Shown here one piece after another: positions 9,192 to 21,068 of a DNA stretch of 64,000 nt (the first letter of the stretch is position 1; each line of letters starts with the position of its first letter). Location of the stretch: positions 15,001 to 79,000 of the forward strand of contig CAJNDS010000609.1 in NCBI GenBank assembly GCA_905221605.1, given 5' to 3'. The position numbers and the translations under genes were made by a program. The notes beneath the pieces are model-generated. The model saw nothing but the letters and a program-made list of their open reading frames with translations. It was not told the DNA's origin and did no database searches. The DNA comes from Symbiodinium natans (Eukaryota > Sar > Dinophyceae > Suessiales > Symbiodiniaceae).

Positions 9192-10537
9192 TATTTCTTA
9201 ACTAAAGGAGTCGTGGCCCCGCTTTCCGAAAAATAACAATGCAGATGACAGAAGAACAACATGAACCAAACCCGTCGGTCGTGATTACTTAAGGCTTGTC
9301 TTAAGCGGAGGATTTCGATTAGTTAAACCAGACGTTCAACATATTCACGTGCAGGCTTTCTTAATGGCAGGCTTTCGCTTGAAGTTCATATTTGAACATG
9401 CAAGACATTTGCTTTATGCGTTTTCTTGCACGGCAAAGAAGTTAGGGCCGCTCACTGATGGCACAACACGTCGTGGAACGTGGTCCAGTGAGTTTAGGAA
9501 CATTTCCAAACTTGATGGTGTTTATGATGACCTCCCACCCAAGAATTCCCAGCACTTTGTCCAGCAAAGATGCAAGTTGAAATTCGAGTTTGTTACGTTC
9601 GACGTTTCAGTTTTCTCGCAGGGGATGGAGATCGGTTTGTACGACGTCTGGAATGGCTAACCTTGCGAGCCTGGCAGAGGGAGGCAGAGGGAAGAAGAGT
9701 CGCGACATCTTGAATCCAATGGCAAATGGTCGAAAATCAAGACGCTCGCAGCTCTTGTTGTTGGCATGGTCTTTTGAATGTTGCAGAAAATGATGTACTG
9801 GGTACTGACTTGAAACCGTCAGCTCATGTTGGCGTGAGGGTCAGATTTGTTTTTGATTGCTGTTCTGAATCACTGGTGTATGCAGCTCAGTTGGCTATCA
9901 GGCTATTGCAAAATTGACAGGTCGAGAGGACGCATTTGCAATACAAGTTTCACCCCCTCCGCTCATCATCAACACTGCTGGGACGTATGGGGTGGGGATC
10001 AGCAACATGGGGCCCAGTCGTATTCGATCCCCTACTGGAAGCAGATGGATCTTCCATGGGAAGGTACCCGGTAAGAATGGAGCCTTTTGGTTGGTTCAGC
10101 AATGTTGAGGACCAAATCATATGTCATATGCGAAGTCGGGGCTTGTGCGCTGGCCACCGTATGGATTGAATACCGTGCTTGCGTGTTGAAGAATCGTTGC
10201 TTTTGTTGAGAACGATCCTTGCAGATTTGGTTAGGTCTGCTTGTTTAAACTTATTTTTTTCTCTGATCAACTGAGGCGGCGCTTGAGTTTACTTCATGGT
10301 ATGAAAGAGCGGCCTTGGAGTCGGCTTTTTTGCCCTCGCGCGGGAAGATTGAGGAAACGATCGCGAGATTTCATGTTGAAGACAAGGGTGACATTGCAGT
10401 GCCATGTTTTGCCCAAAGTCGTTTGTTCAGGTTTTCTTACAATCTTGAGGAAGTCAGATCAAATTATGGATGCGCTCAATTAGATTAAGCTGCTGTTGCT
10501 TCGCTGAGCGGATCGTTGCTCCTGATTTTTTAGATGC
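9192..10537. other. No recognisable gene
   Basis: Unique sequence with short open frames (for example 9349-9660 on +) that I cannot assign to a family. Confidence 0.45.
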
Positions 10538-11115
10538 CCACGTTTCGCGGTTGCAAGTGACCTCTTCCCACGACCGTGTCGTTCGCTTCGCAACAAGAAA
10601 CAAAAGTGAACGCGGGACACTTCATTGCTGTGCATCACTAGACACGGATTTGTTTCGACGGTTTTTGAGTTTCGATATTCCTTCTGAGGAATTAATTTTA
10701 GTCTTGCTGTAAGCAAAAAGGTTAGGGAAAGCAATGTGGAGCTTTCGTAGCAGTTGTGTCCTTTTGATAGGTTTCATGCTCCTATATATGTATATATTTA
10801 TTTTTTTTCAAGTGATGCCCATGTTTCGCCGTGCCCCGACCATGTCGCCCGCTTCGCAACAAGCAAACAAAAATGAACGTGTGGCAGTTTCCCGGTGCAT
10901 CGGACATGGATTCGTCTCACCGATATCTGATTTTGCATGATTTTTATGATGAGTTTTTCTTTCGCGTTGCAGTGCAAGCAAAATTAGCAGGAGAACAGCA
11001 TGCAGAACTTAGGCGTCGGAACGAAGCGTGTTTGCTTTCATGTTTCTAGATTCGTTTCAGCCACTCTTGATTTTCGACATTGTTTATGATGAGTTGTTCT
11101 TCCTCTTGCAGCCTA
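10538..11115 (+). repeat. Diverged tandem duplication, about 280 bp period
   Basis: The segment from GATGCCCACGTTTCGC (10538) recurs in diverged form from GATGCCCATGTTTCGC (about 10815), sharing CGCTTCGCAACAAG and the following AACAAAA-TGAACG. A third partial copy near 11050-11115 shares the part with GATTCGTTTCAGCC and TTTATGATGAGTT ending in a pyrimidine-GCAG. Confidence 0.65.
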
Positions 11116-11159
11116 AGCAGTGGAAACGGTCCCTTGCCTTGTTAAAAAGGGTTCTGAAG

Positions 11160-11353
11160 CATGGGCCCTTGGCTTCAGTTAGGGTTCCCAATTTAGGGCC
11201 CACCCATATTAAGGGACCATGAACCCCAAAGCCTAAAGCGCTTAACCGCCACAAAGCCTTAAACTTTAAAGCCCCAAAACTGAAAGCCCGAAACCGAAAC
11301 CCCAAGCCATAAACCTTGAAAAACCCCAAAGCTGAAAGCCCCAATCCCCCCAA
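11160..11353. repeat. Degenerate telomere-like (CCCTAAA-derived) tract
   Basis: Many AACCCCAAAGCC, TAAACC and GAAAGCCCC units, resembling a decayed CCCTAAA array. The minus ORFs over it are artefacts. Confidence 0.6.
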
Positions 11354-11387
11354 AAAATTCTACGTTCACCTGTGCCTTTAAAAATGT

Positions 11388-11545
11388 CGCAGGTGAGTTT
11401 GTTTTGCTCCAATCGCAGCTGCGTTCGCAGCCCTGTCGAGCGGGAGGCAGGTACGGCCAAAAGTTGCAGGGAACTGAATTTCGTTGTCGTAGGTGAGAAA
11501 ATGAAGTAGTCACAAGTGAGTGAATTTAGTGGTCGCAAGTGAATA
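11388..11545 (+). repeat. Scattered GTCGCAGGTGAG-like repeats
   Basis: Four variants of GTCGCAGGTGAG, GTCGTAGGTGAG, GTCACAAGTGAG and GTCGCAAGTGAA occur within 160 bp. Each resembles an acceptor fused to a donor (CAG|GTGAG). This may be repeat decay or repeated micro-insertion. Confidence 0.5.
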
Positions 11546-13499
11546 ACATTTATGATCTACTAGTTGGTTCTATTGGTAAGACAAAAACTAAGAGGTTAAC
11601 AAATATGGGTTTGCGCCGATGTATTTGATAAAAATCCGCATGCTTGTGTAGAGCTCCGGGCTGTATGTTTACAATGCAGGATATAGCAAGCTCTCTTCTG
11701 CACCTTTGTCAAATTTGTGGAGCTGGGAAATCAGGGGGCTTCAAAAGTCTGCTTGATCTGCTTGATGTGCAAGGCGATCTTGATGGCCATCGATTTTCTC
11801 GTAGCATGACGGTAGCGGTGTGCCTTTATACAGAACATTCGTGGCAGATACCTTGCTGTACCTGCAACAACAAGAAGTTGCATGATAGAGTTTTCTAGTT
11901 CAGGACAATGGTCCCTGCAGGTCATTGCATTTTGAAAGTGTGGCAGCTGTTGTACTCAGAGGCATCAACATGTTTTGACGAGATCACTGGTGCACACGTG
12001 CATGTGTCCAGGAAACACAAAAGCTGGTATGCCCTTCCTTCAACATGTGAATGTGGTGCCTGTCGGGCATACACGGCCGGTCCAGCTCTTCTATCTAGAG
12101 GAACACGTTGCTGACGTGGTGATTCAAAACAAAAAACAAGCATTAACGAGGGTGGTTTCAGCCACATGAAGCCCATGCCCTCGAGAAAACACTAAAATAG
12201 CACCGTCCAGGTCTCGGCGAGTTTGTGCATCCCCCATACGGAGCATGAGTTCCTTGCTTGGCTTTGTCCTGAGGCCATGGCCGCAAGCCAGGCGAACAGA
12301 GAGCCCCAAAGAGGCATTTGGCATGCCCTCGTTGCCGTGCTTGACCCTTACAGTCTTAGAGTGGAAAGTGGCTCCATTTTGAAGATCAGACATACATGTG
12401 CCAAGCAAGTTGTATAAGGCCCCTGAAGCTGCTGTGCTTCGTGAGAAGCAGATCAACACGCAGGACAACTTGCCGCTGAAGCGTTGCTGTACTTCAACAG
12501 CACATTTTGAAAACCAGTGTTTATAGGATTTCGCCAAAGAGAATACGCCACAGAGCATTGACCTCGGTCAACATTCTTTTCCGACATTGCCATGCTGTTG
12601 GCAAACAGCACAGGAAGCCCTGTTGCGTGCCAGTTGTTCATCCTTTGTCGTGCAATTGTCTGAGGCTCGCCAACCAATGGTGTGTAGAACGCTTTTAGCG
12701 TTCTCTTGTGTTGCACTTCAAGCTGGCAGAGCAAGCGCAGGACTGTTGTGTGACTTGTATCGTGAGACCTAGTGAGAGATGCCAAGTGGAAGTGAAGTTG
12801 GCAGGCAACGCCGAGGCAGCGAATCCCAGGCTGTCCAGATAACGAGCGCTTCACGACATATGTGTCGGTCATATGAGATGGGTGGAGACCTGTAGGCTTT
12901 CATTCATTAGTGTTTTAGTAGTGCAATGTTCTCAGAGCTGTTGCAATTTGCACTGGCTCCGCCTTGCAGGCGTGCCACAGCTGTACAGGTTGCTTTTGAA
13001 GTGTTTCCTGTGGATGGTTCCAACATACAGGCCCGGTCGCAGCAAAGCTTGGACGCATGTGCGTATTCACTTGAGTGCCGTACTTTCAATGGTGTTCTGA
13101 AGCCAGGTGGAGCCGCAAAGCAACGCAAATGCCATCCCATCGCGTTGTAATCGGGAGCTTTGACATTCGGTACGTAGCTTTGGGATTTTGTTTGCGAATG
13201 GTATCTTGTAGTTAGGAGCCGTTCATGGTCAAGCATCATGATGTACACGTTCGAGGGGATGTGGGTTGGCCGGCTCAGCTGAGATGCTTCATTGACGCAG
13301 TGCTTGATGATGCTTGATGTGTGTCGGCAGTGCTGGGGGATTTTCATTTGCCTGGGCATTGATGCGCCCAGCGTGGGACAGACGTCAATCTTGACTTGTG
13401 CACCATGGGCATGGTACTCGAATCAGGTTCAGAACGGCTGGATGTCACTGATGCCACTGCACACCAAACTCTTGAGTTCTGTCGCATCCGCCGAGAATA
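11546..13499. other. No recognisable gene
   Basis: Short open frames on both strands (for example 11644-11898 on +, 12124-12558 and 12907-13359 on -) show no family signal that I can identify. Confidence 0.45.
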
Positions 13500-15130
13500 T
13501 CTTTTCAGCAGCCAGCAATGACGCAAGTGTGATTGATTTGGAAAGTTTTTGACCGCACGTAAGGACGAACGCGCTTTTGTGGGTGCACATTTGGGTTTTC
13601 TACCAGCCGGTTGCTGAGGGCTTGCGATTGTGCTTGGATCGCGGTTGTTGTGGGCATGTAGGTCTGATGGCCCATCGGGCCTATCGTCCAGTTTCGATGT
13701 CAAGTTGTTGACGTACCAGGTTGCGCTTTGTTCCTACCTTGTTGCATGTGCTTGGACACGATGCCAATCACTTGGACGAGGCTGGACGTTGGTGACTGTG
13801 CATGTACATGCCAGTACCATTTCGGAGCCACATGTTGGAGTTGCTTGTACCGTGTTGGAGCACGGGTGACCTGCAGCCGGTGATGACGCAAGTGTGGTTG
13901 ATCTGGTAAGTTGCTGACCCCGCGTGAGGACGCACACATTGCTGAGGGCTTGCGATTGTGCTTGGATCGAGCTTGTTGTGGCCATGTACCATGCTGCGCT
14001 TTGTTCCTCCCTTGTTGCAGGTGCTTGAAATGTTGGAGTTGCTGGTACCGCGTTGGAGCACGGCTGACCTGCAGCCGGTGATGACGCAAGTGTGGTTGAT
14101 CTGGTAAGTTGCTGACCCCGCGTGAGGACGCACACGTTGCTGAGGGCTTGCGATTGTGCTTGGATCGAGGTTGCTTTCCGGGCGTGTGGGTCTGATGGCC
14201 GATCGTCCACATTGATCTCCAGTTGTTTGGTGTACCATGCTGCGCGGGCTATTGTGCTTTATTCCTACCATGTTGCATGTGCTGTGACACGATGCCAATC
14301 ACCTGGATGAGACTGGACGTTGGTGACGTGCATGTACATGCCAGTCGGAGCCAAATGTTGGAGTTGCTTGTACCGTGTTGGAGCACGGGTGACCTGCAGC
14401 CGGTGATGACGCAAGTGTGGTTGATCTGGTAAGTTGCTGACCCCGCGTGAGGACGCACACGTTGCTGAGGGCTTGCGATTGTGCTTGGATCGAGGTTGTT
14501 GTGGGCATGTGGGTCTGATGGTCATTCGTCCAGTTTCGATTTCAAGCTGTTGACGTACCATGGACACGATGCCAATCACTTGGACTGCAGCAGCCAGTGA
14601 TGACGCAAGTGTGGTTGATCTGGTAAGTTGCTGACCCCGCGTGAGGACGCACACGTTGCTGAGGGCTTGCGATACCATTTCGGAGCCAAATGTTGGAGTT
14701 GCTGGTACCGTGTTTGGAGCACGGTGACCTGCAGCAGCCGGTGATGACGCAAGTGTGGTTGATCTGGTAAGTTGCTGACCCTGTGTGAGGACGCACACGT
14801 TGCTGAGGGCTTGCGATTGTGCTTGGATTGAGGTTGTTGTTCGGGCGTGTGGGTCCTGTGGCCGAGCATCCAGTTGTGATTTAAGTTGTTTGGTGTACCA
14901 TGTGGTGCAGGCTATTGTACTATGTTCTCACCTGCTGTGATGGACACGATGCCAACACTGGACCTGGATGACCGTGCATGTGCATGTAGAACGTCTCGTG
15001 CCTGCAAGCTTGAATAGTGGTGGAGCGAAGAGCATGTTCAGCAGCCAGTGATGATGCAAGTGTGGTTGATCTGGTAAGTTGCTGAACCCACGTGCGGATG
15101 CACATGTTGCTGAGGGCAATGTGGCTGTGG
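13500..15130 (+). repeat. Rearranged tandem array, 7 copies of a core
   Basis: The core GACGCAAGTGTGGTTGATCT, followed by GGTAAGTTGCTGACC and GGACGCACACGTTGCTGAGG, recurs at about 13520, 13885, 14083, 14408, 14602, 14746 and 15053. Between cores the linkers are shuffled (TTGGAGCACGG, GATGCCAATCACTTGGA, GGTCTGATGG...), so the spacing varies from 144 to 365 bp. Long minus-strand frames in this interval (13700-14869) are mutually repetitive and are not taken as genes. Confidence 0.85.
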
Positions 15131-16195
15131 TTGGTTTGAGGACTCGTACTCTGGCCGGAGGATGGTTGTGCAATGCGAGCGCTGCTTGTTTTCTTTGGGA
15201 TTCGATCGGATGACTCGGCCTGCTTGTACGTGGAGGGAGCTTCCAGGGTCATGGGTCACACTGCACCATGATGTCTGCGCAATGGTGTTATCCAGGTCAT
15301 GCAATGAAGACAATTTGGTGCCATTCGTGTTTTGGGCAGAAAAAATGTTTTTTTGCTCTACCACGCTTCCTTTTTCTCTTTGTCTGCATGCGCACTTCAC
15401 TTTGCTGGATGAGCTTGCCTTAAGAGACTGCAGAGTCTTAGCACACCAATGCCAGGTGAATGTTAGAGCTGGCGTCGAGTATAGCCGCTTCGTAATTCAT
15501 GCATTGCGAGAGCCCCAAAGCGATGTTCCATGACCGCTCTGGATGTGTTTTTGCCGCTTTACTTCATTTTGGACGTGCCGTAAGGTCTGGATTGGGAGTG
15601 TCCAAACAGGACATCCGAGCAAAACTTGCACCCCGGCTGCATAAATGTACACGACACCTCTGCTCTACAGAATGTGGCTGACGTGGCTACCGTCTGAGCT
15701 TGTGTTTGGCAGATTCGAAGTTTCTGTGCCAGGTACCGTACGACATGAGATCGACGCACCTTTCTTAGTCATGGAGATGTGTGTGGCGTAAGATCATCTG
15801 AGAATCTGAGCATATCTTCGATTCTTGGGGGAAGGTGAGGTTGCGGAGAGGAAGTTAGCAGAATCAATCAAGACACACGGGCCCCCATGATTTGCCACCC
15901 TCCAGAATCCACCCTGTGAGCAGACATTTAGATTCAAGCGTCTGATGATCGCCACTTCGCTGAGGCTGCAGACGTGTGAGACAGTTACAGCCTACATGGG
16001 GTTTCCTTTCAGCTGCATGGCAGCAGTGCAGAGGGTTTAGCGTGAGTGGATGGCATTGTGAGTCTTCTTAGCGTATTCTTCAATTCTTGACCCTTTCTCT
16101 GCTGCTGAGATGGGGCTGAAAATTCCGTGGTGCCCGGGACTACACCCGAGGCCAAGCGCTAAGTCAGAGATAGAGGATCTGCTGTTTGTCTCCTT
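15131..16195. other. No recognisable gene
   Basis: A 123-codon open frame on + (15162-15533) has no motif I recognise. The rest holds nothing identifiable. Confidence 0.4.
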
Positions 16196-16210
16196 GTGCC
16201 TGCCTCCCAG

Positions 16211-16561
16211 ACGATCCGAAACGTCTTCGGCCCGCTTACCTTTCCCAACGGTGGGCTCTTCCGAATTTGCTATTCGCCAGATGGAATTCAATGGCAGGCC
16301 CCCAGTTCTGGGAGGTTGCAGTGGGCAATGTTTTCGGAACCGTGCAAGCACCTGCAGGAACTGGATCCAAGTATCTCGGTGCTTGGTGCTGAAAGCACGA
16401 CGAACAAATTCTGGCCAGACCGACGTTTGTTTGCTGCGCAGCGCAGTGCATCCGTGCTGTGCCATGTTCACAGGGGAGAACACTCTTGCACAGGTGTCCA
16501 GTCAGTAGCCTTAAGCGACAGCCACCGGCTGAGAGTGTGCTCAACTGTGCTGCTTCTCTGA
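16211..16561 (+). CDS. Candidate exon, surface-protein-like
   Basis: The frame opens after CTCCCAG and reads VFGPLTFPNGGLFRICYSPD at its start. The Gly-Gly-x-Phe-x-x-Cys-Tyr arrangement resembles the Cys-Tyr-Cys motif of candidate exons at 22671 and 23910. The 3' limit is uncertain, because the frame runs to 16561 but the convincing part ends by about 16400. A competing frame overlaps. The function is unknown. Confidence 0.4.
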   Translation, partial: TIRNVFGPLTFPNGGLFRICYSPDGIQWQAPSSGRLQWAMFSEPCKHLQELDPSISVLGAESTTNKFWPDRRLFAAQRSASVLCHVHRGEHSCTGVQSVALSDSHRLRVCSTVLLL

Positions 16562-17609
16562 GGTTTCCTTGGATGCAAGGAGAGTGATGCCACTTGCATA
16601 TTCATAACTGCTGAAGCTGCTAAGGGAATGCAGATTTGATCCCACCATCATCGGGTGCGAGTGCACTGGGAAGGCCTTCAGCACCATCTGCAAAAGCGAT
16701 GCGCTTTCATCAGCACTTAGCCTTGCTAGGTGCAAGGTTACAAAAGAAACAACATGACGGACGATTTCATGCTTCTTGGAATGCCACGAGCTTAGAGTGT
16801 CCTGGGAGTCTGCCCGTCTGCCTTGGGATGACACGCTCTGTAGGCCAAATCCTGCCTATCCACCTTGGAGGGCAAGTCTGACTTATGTGAACCAGGCTGG
16901 GCTGATCTGGGCTTACAACCTGAGGGCCTGAGGGAGTTGTGCGGCTCCATTCGCTTGTGGAACTCCAGGACGTCGCTCATGTGAATGTCAGCTGGGGTGC
17001 TACAGGTATGTGGTGGAGCTGTTGATGCAGCTCCCTTTGTTTCCAAGGCCGCTTTCTGGAAAATTCACGACCGACTAGCTTTGCGAGTCTTGCAGATGAG
17101 TTGATAGCATTGCCGAAGTGTATGAGGTGTCGGAGGTTACCAACGAGATTGGTTACGAGGCTCTTTGCTGCGTTCACAGAGTTGGAAGAAACTTTCGATT
17201 CAATAATGAACTTGGCCAAGGAAAGCTGGTTCACTGCGTTGATCCACTTGTTGGTTGTGTTGCCTGTTGCCTGTTGCTTCTTGCTTGTAGCTGCTTGTAG
17301 TTGCTGGTTGCCTGTTGCCGGCTTTGCCGTTGTTGCCGCCGTCACTGCCATCGAAGGACGAACTAGTTTCGTTAAGCGAGCGGCGAAAGAAACGGGACCG
17401 CCCTGCAAAGACCGACCAAACAGTATAGCTGATACCGTATTCTACTTGAATCACATGCTATGTTCGAGATTTGTTTTCAAATCTTGAGCTTCGAAACCTG
17501 TCTATCCGGGCCTGAGAGGCGCCGAACCTCGCTTTTCCAGCGTTTCAAGTCTGCTTGTCTTGTTTCCGAAGCAGCCTGAGGCATCCAAATCCACATTCGG
17601 ACTCTGATC

Positions 17610-17637
17610 AACCCTAAACCCTAAACCCTAAACCCTG
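17610..17637 (-). repeat. Interstitial telomere-like repeat
   Basis: About four AACCCTA units, with the C-rich strand on +. A second tract in the opposite orientation, TTTAGGG with a TTCAGGG variant, lies at about 17759-17785. Confidence 0.85.
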
Positions 17638-18846
17638 ATGTCCTGCTACAAAGATCCACAACTTCGGGCTCATCAAAGATGGCTTCGATCTTGGCGTGCT
17701 GCACTCAGCAGCATTCGCTGTTCTCAGGCTCTTCATCTCGAGCCATGTGTGCACCGGGTCTAGGGTTTAGGGTTCAGGGTTTGGGAAGTTTCTGCGTGAG
17801 TCTAGGAAGTCTCTGCATGGAGGTATGCATTCTGGATCAAGGAAGAATGTGGGTATTATGTGGCGAACACACGGCAGCACCAGATTTGCACCCACAGATG
17901 CATTGCTTGGCTTTGTTGGCTTGCGCGCTATCGTGTGATGGTTTGCGCAAGCAGCTGACGGAGATGGTGGCTTGGCATTGTGACAGCTGCACATCCGAAG
18001 TTCACGGTTGAGATGCAGAAGGCTGCACATTGCATATAGCTTCAAGTTCAAAGTCAGGTGACGCTGGTGTGCGTGGCGCGGCAATGCCGTGCAGTGGGAC
18101 GGCGATCGTGTGCGAGATCGTATGCTGCGACTCTTCCGTGTTTTGCTGGATCTTCTATGGCAGTGCTGAGAATCTCCTGACACATGAGCATAGTTCTAGC
18201 AACAGCAAGCCCCAGCATCCAGCAAGAGACCCATCGAAAGGCATCTAGCGAAGCAGGAAGCATCTTGACATCTACGCCCCGCCTCTCTGATGCGTCGTTG
18301 TTGTCCCGCTTCTTCATGGGTTCGAGGGTTTGTTCGTGGCGGCACCAAGGATGCACGTTCCACGTTTGGCTTCGAAGTGCCGAGCGTCACTGCCAGGGAG
18401 GGTGGATCTGAGGACGGGGGTCCTGCAATCTCCTGCATGCACGCATCTGAGCCGGAGAGCCTGCAAACGAGGTGAGCTTCCAAAATGTTGCTGCCGAGTG
18501 TCAGGGCTGCACACGGCTGCACTACCTTTCTGAATGATGCCTCTCGTGTTGTCTCCTATGACCTACAGGTTGGCAAAACTTTTATTTTGGCTATCGTTGC
18601 ATGTCCAGGCATTGGGAAGCTGCAAGGAAACAGTGGCACCGTGCTTAGTACTTTGATGTCCACTGACACATGGGAAGCTGGTCTTCATCTGCTTCGCAGA
18701 GCCAGAGACATTCTCCCCAAACTGAGAGGATCTCAGCACGCGCTTCAGCTGCTGGTGGGGCGTTTGCTGCATGGTCCCTGCACCTTCCTCCAGCTCGCAG
18801 CAGCTCCCCACGCCGACGCGACGCGGCCAAGATGCCATTTAGGGCC

Positions 18847-18919
18847 ACTAGGGTTTTAGGGTTTTAGGGTTTTAGGGATTTAGGGTTTTAGGGTTTTAGG
18901 GCTTTAGGGTTCAGGGTTC
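18847..18919 (+). repeat. Interstitial TTTTAGGG-like repeat
   Basis: About nine TTTTAGGG or TTTAGGG units, with the G-rich strand on +, opposite to most other tracts in the window. Confidence 0.9.
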
Positions 18920-19311
18920 TGGAAGGAGACAATTGAGAAGCGGCTGGTTGTATCTGGTCTTGTTTCATGTTGGCTCAGCACCCACTGCCCTGTACTGGAC
19001 CTTGCCGAAAGGTTCTCTGATTCGTTTACACAGTACCCTGTCCAAACTCAGGCTTGTACGCTGAGACCGTGAGCGAAAGCTCTATGGCACGATTGTTCAA
19101 GGGGGTGCAGGTGCCGCGCCTGTCGCAAATGCAGAACACGGCAAGTCCCAAACGAAACCTTGTGATGGCTTGATGTGTTTTTTGCCAATATGATCCAATA
19201 TGCATATGATGCAGTCGCACCTGGACACGGCGTCACTCAGGGACGAGGCACCAAGCCATGAGTCCAGCATCTTACGTCACATCGATTTGACGACTGACCA
19301 CGTTCCTGCAG

Positions 19312-19452
19312 GCCGAGCTTCGAATTCCCTTGCGCCTGGTGGTGGCCGCCGCCGAGCGACGCTGGGCGACGGAGGCAACCATGTCCTCTTCTCCTACTTT
19401 ATCTCTTTCCAGTCAGGCACTACCCGAAACGATGCCCGTCGAAGTCATGTAA
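19312..19452 (+). CDS. Candidate exon
   Basis: After TGCAG, the frame is open for 46 codons to TAA and starts AELRIPLRLVVAAAERRW, an amphipathic, charged stretch. The border is AG|G, as is common in dinoflagellate introns. No family recognised. Confidence 0.3.
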   Translation, partial: AELRIPLRLVVAAAERRWATEATMSSSPTLSLSSQALPETMPVEVM

Positions 19453-19831
19453 TTGACAACTACTTGTTTTTCCTGATTGCCGCTTGAAGACCTTTCGCTC
19501 TATTGTCATCCTTTGTCCCCCTTGCCAATCTTGTGTCTGCCAGCTTGCTTTCTGTGTGTAGAGTCTCCTTGTGTCTCATCACATTCAGCAGGTTAGCGTT
19601 CCCGAGAAACATCACCACAGAATTGGAGCCAACGAGTCACATGTTGCTATTCTGCCGTGGCTGCTTTGGGACAGATGTAGTGATGAGTTGGATGCCATGA
19701 TTTCTTCGGAGCTTGCGTAGGCTGTTGTCTAGATTTCTAGTTGACAGTCTCCGAACGATCTTGAATGTCAGCGTCATGCATCAGCATACATGGGATCGGA
19801 TCAGGAACTGCAATGTTGCATCTGGACATCT

Positions 19832-19848
19832 GCCCCCCCCCCCCCCCC
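19832..19848. repeat. Poly-C tract
   Basis: A run of C interrupted only near its end. Confidence 0.8.
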
Positions 19849-20320
19849 GCCCGCATTTGTCACAACAGTGCAGCCTTAGAGCCAGTGCGAGTAGGCTTTC
19901 CCAAGATGGACCCTGAGGAGACCAAGGGAAAGACCAAGTCGACGAAGGTTCCGCGAGGGGATGCGTGCCATCGATTCGGAGACGACCGCCAGCGGAGAAA
20001 AAGTGTTTAATGAAAGCCTTGCTGCACGGCAGGGCATATGCCGCAGGCATCATGTTGGGAATGGAGTTTTCGGCAGCTTCAGTGCTGTGCCACCAAGCTG
20101 TTCTTGAAACAACTGTCAAGAAACCGGACGGACTGAGGTCTGGAAAGTATGCTACTGCGCTGGCTTTGATTTCGACAATGGTGCTGCAGATGGAGGTACA
20201 CCTGGCCTGATTGAGCTACACCCGTGCGAGGTTCTTTGCATGTGCGGCACCAACACGTTGCCAACTTGATGTTCTTGACTTGTGGGCATCTTTCTGCCAC
20301 GTGGCTTCGATCCGTGAAAC

Positions 20321-20503
20321 GTGGCCGGTGGAGGTGTCGTCACAGTCTGCTCCAATAATGCCACTCTCTCAGGAATTGTCTACATAGTTTTTTGCTTTGC
20401 CATGGCTTCGCAAAAACTCGGCAAGGCTCCGCAGGATTTTCCGCAGGAGATCGGGTTGATGATTGTGATCAATGCACAGGGCTTGGCCCTGGTTTTCAAC
20501 TGA
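20321..20503 (+). CDS. Candidate exon
   Basis: The open frame contains GGGVVTVCSNNATLSGIVYI and ends in TGA. It has a hydrophobic centre and could be part of an extracellular or membrane protein. No family recognised and borders unknown. Confidence 0.3.
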   Translation: MAGGGVVTVCSNNATLSGIVYIVFCFAMASQKLGKAPQDFPQEIGLMIVINAQGLALVFN

Positions 20504-20662
20504 CGCATCCCGAGGGGGCTGAAGCATGAGCATGCTGAGCCCCCGACCCCCGGCACAGGTTCAGTCCTTGATGGGACAGGCAGGAAGTGTTGGGCACTCA
20601 GTGCTGTATCTTTGTCTTGATATTTCTTTGCTGGCATGGGACTGTCATAGTTTATGTAAAAA

Positions 20663-20822
20663 ATGTCTGAAGTGCAATTTGTTGTGCTTGACCGAACGAA
20701 ACTCGCAGAATTGGCAATGTTTTTGGCCGCGTTGCGGTCATCTGGCAATTTTTCCGTATTTGACATCTTACAGCCCCTTCCCTCCCAGACAGGCCTTACC
20801 TTGTTGCTTTTGACAATCAGTT
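20663..20822 (+). CDS. Candidate exon
   Basis: The ATG-initiated frame MSEVQFVVLDRTKLAELA reads as coding until it enters the G-rich minisatellite at 20824, where the frame becomes meaningless. No family recognised. Confidence 0.3.
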
Positions 20823-20823
20823 C

Positions 20824-21068
20824 CGGGGGGTGTGTTGGGGAGCGTGGAGGGGAGGAGGGAGGAGGGTGGTGGGGAGGGTGGTGAGGGTGGTGGGGAGAGT
20901 GGTGGGGGTGTTGGGGAGGGTGGGGAGGGTGGGGAGGGAGGGTGGGGGAGGGAGGGTGGGGGGAGGGTGGGGAGGGTGGCGAGGGTGGGGAGGGGCGGGG
21001 GGGGTGGGAGGGTGGGGAGGGTGGGGAGGGTGGGGAGGGTGGGGAGGGTGGGGAGGGTGGGGAGGGTA
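20824..21068 (+). repeat. GGGTGGGGA-type G-rich minisatellite
   Basis: About 245 bp of GGGTGGGGAGGGTGGGGA-like units, nearly free of C on the + strand. It gives Pro-rich minus frames and Gly-rich plus frames that are artefacts. It is strongly predisposed to G-quadruplex formation. Confidence 0.9.

Larger units (their letters stand above)
16562..19311. other. Mostly unassigned sequence with telomere-like tracts
   Basis: This interval has open frames on both strands at 17000-17490, whose Gln/Ala/Thr-rich portion comes from a TTGCCTGTTGC-type repeat. Weak frames lie near 18290-18475 and 18485-18859. Nothing could be assigned. Confidence 0.4.

Noticed and set aside
13700-14869. Several 80-177-codon minus-strand frames
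   Set aside because: They repeat the same peptides because they lie in the tandem array. No independent evidence of coding.
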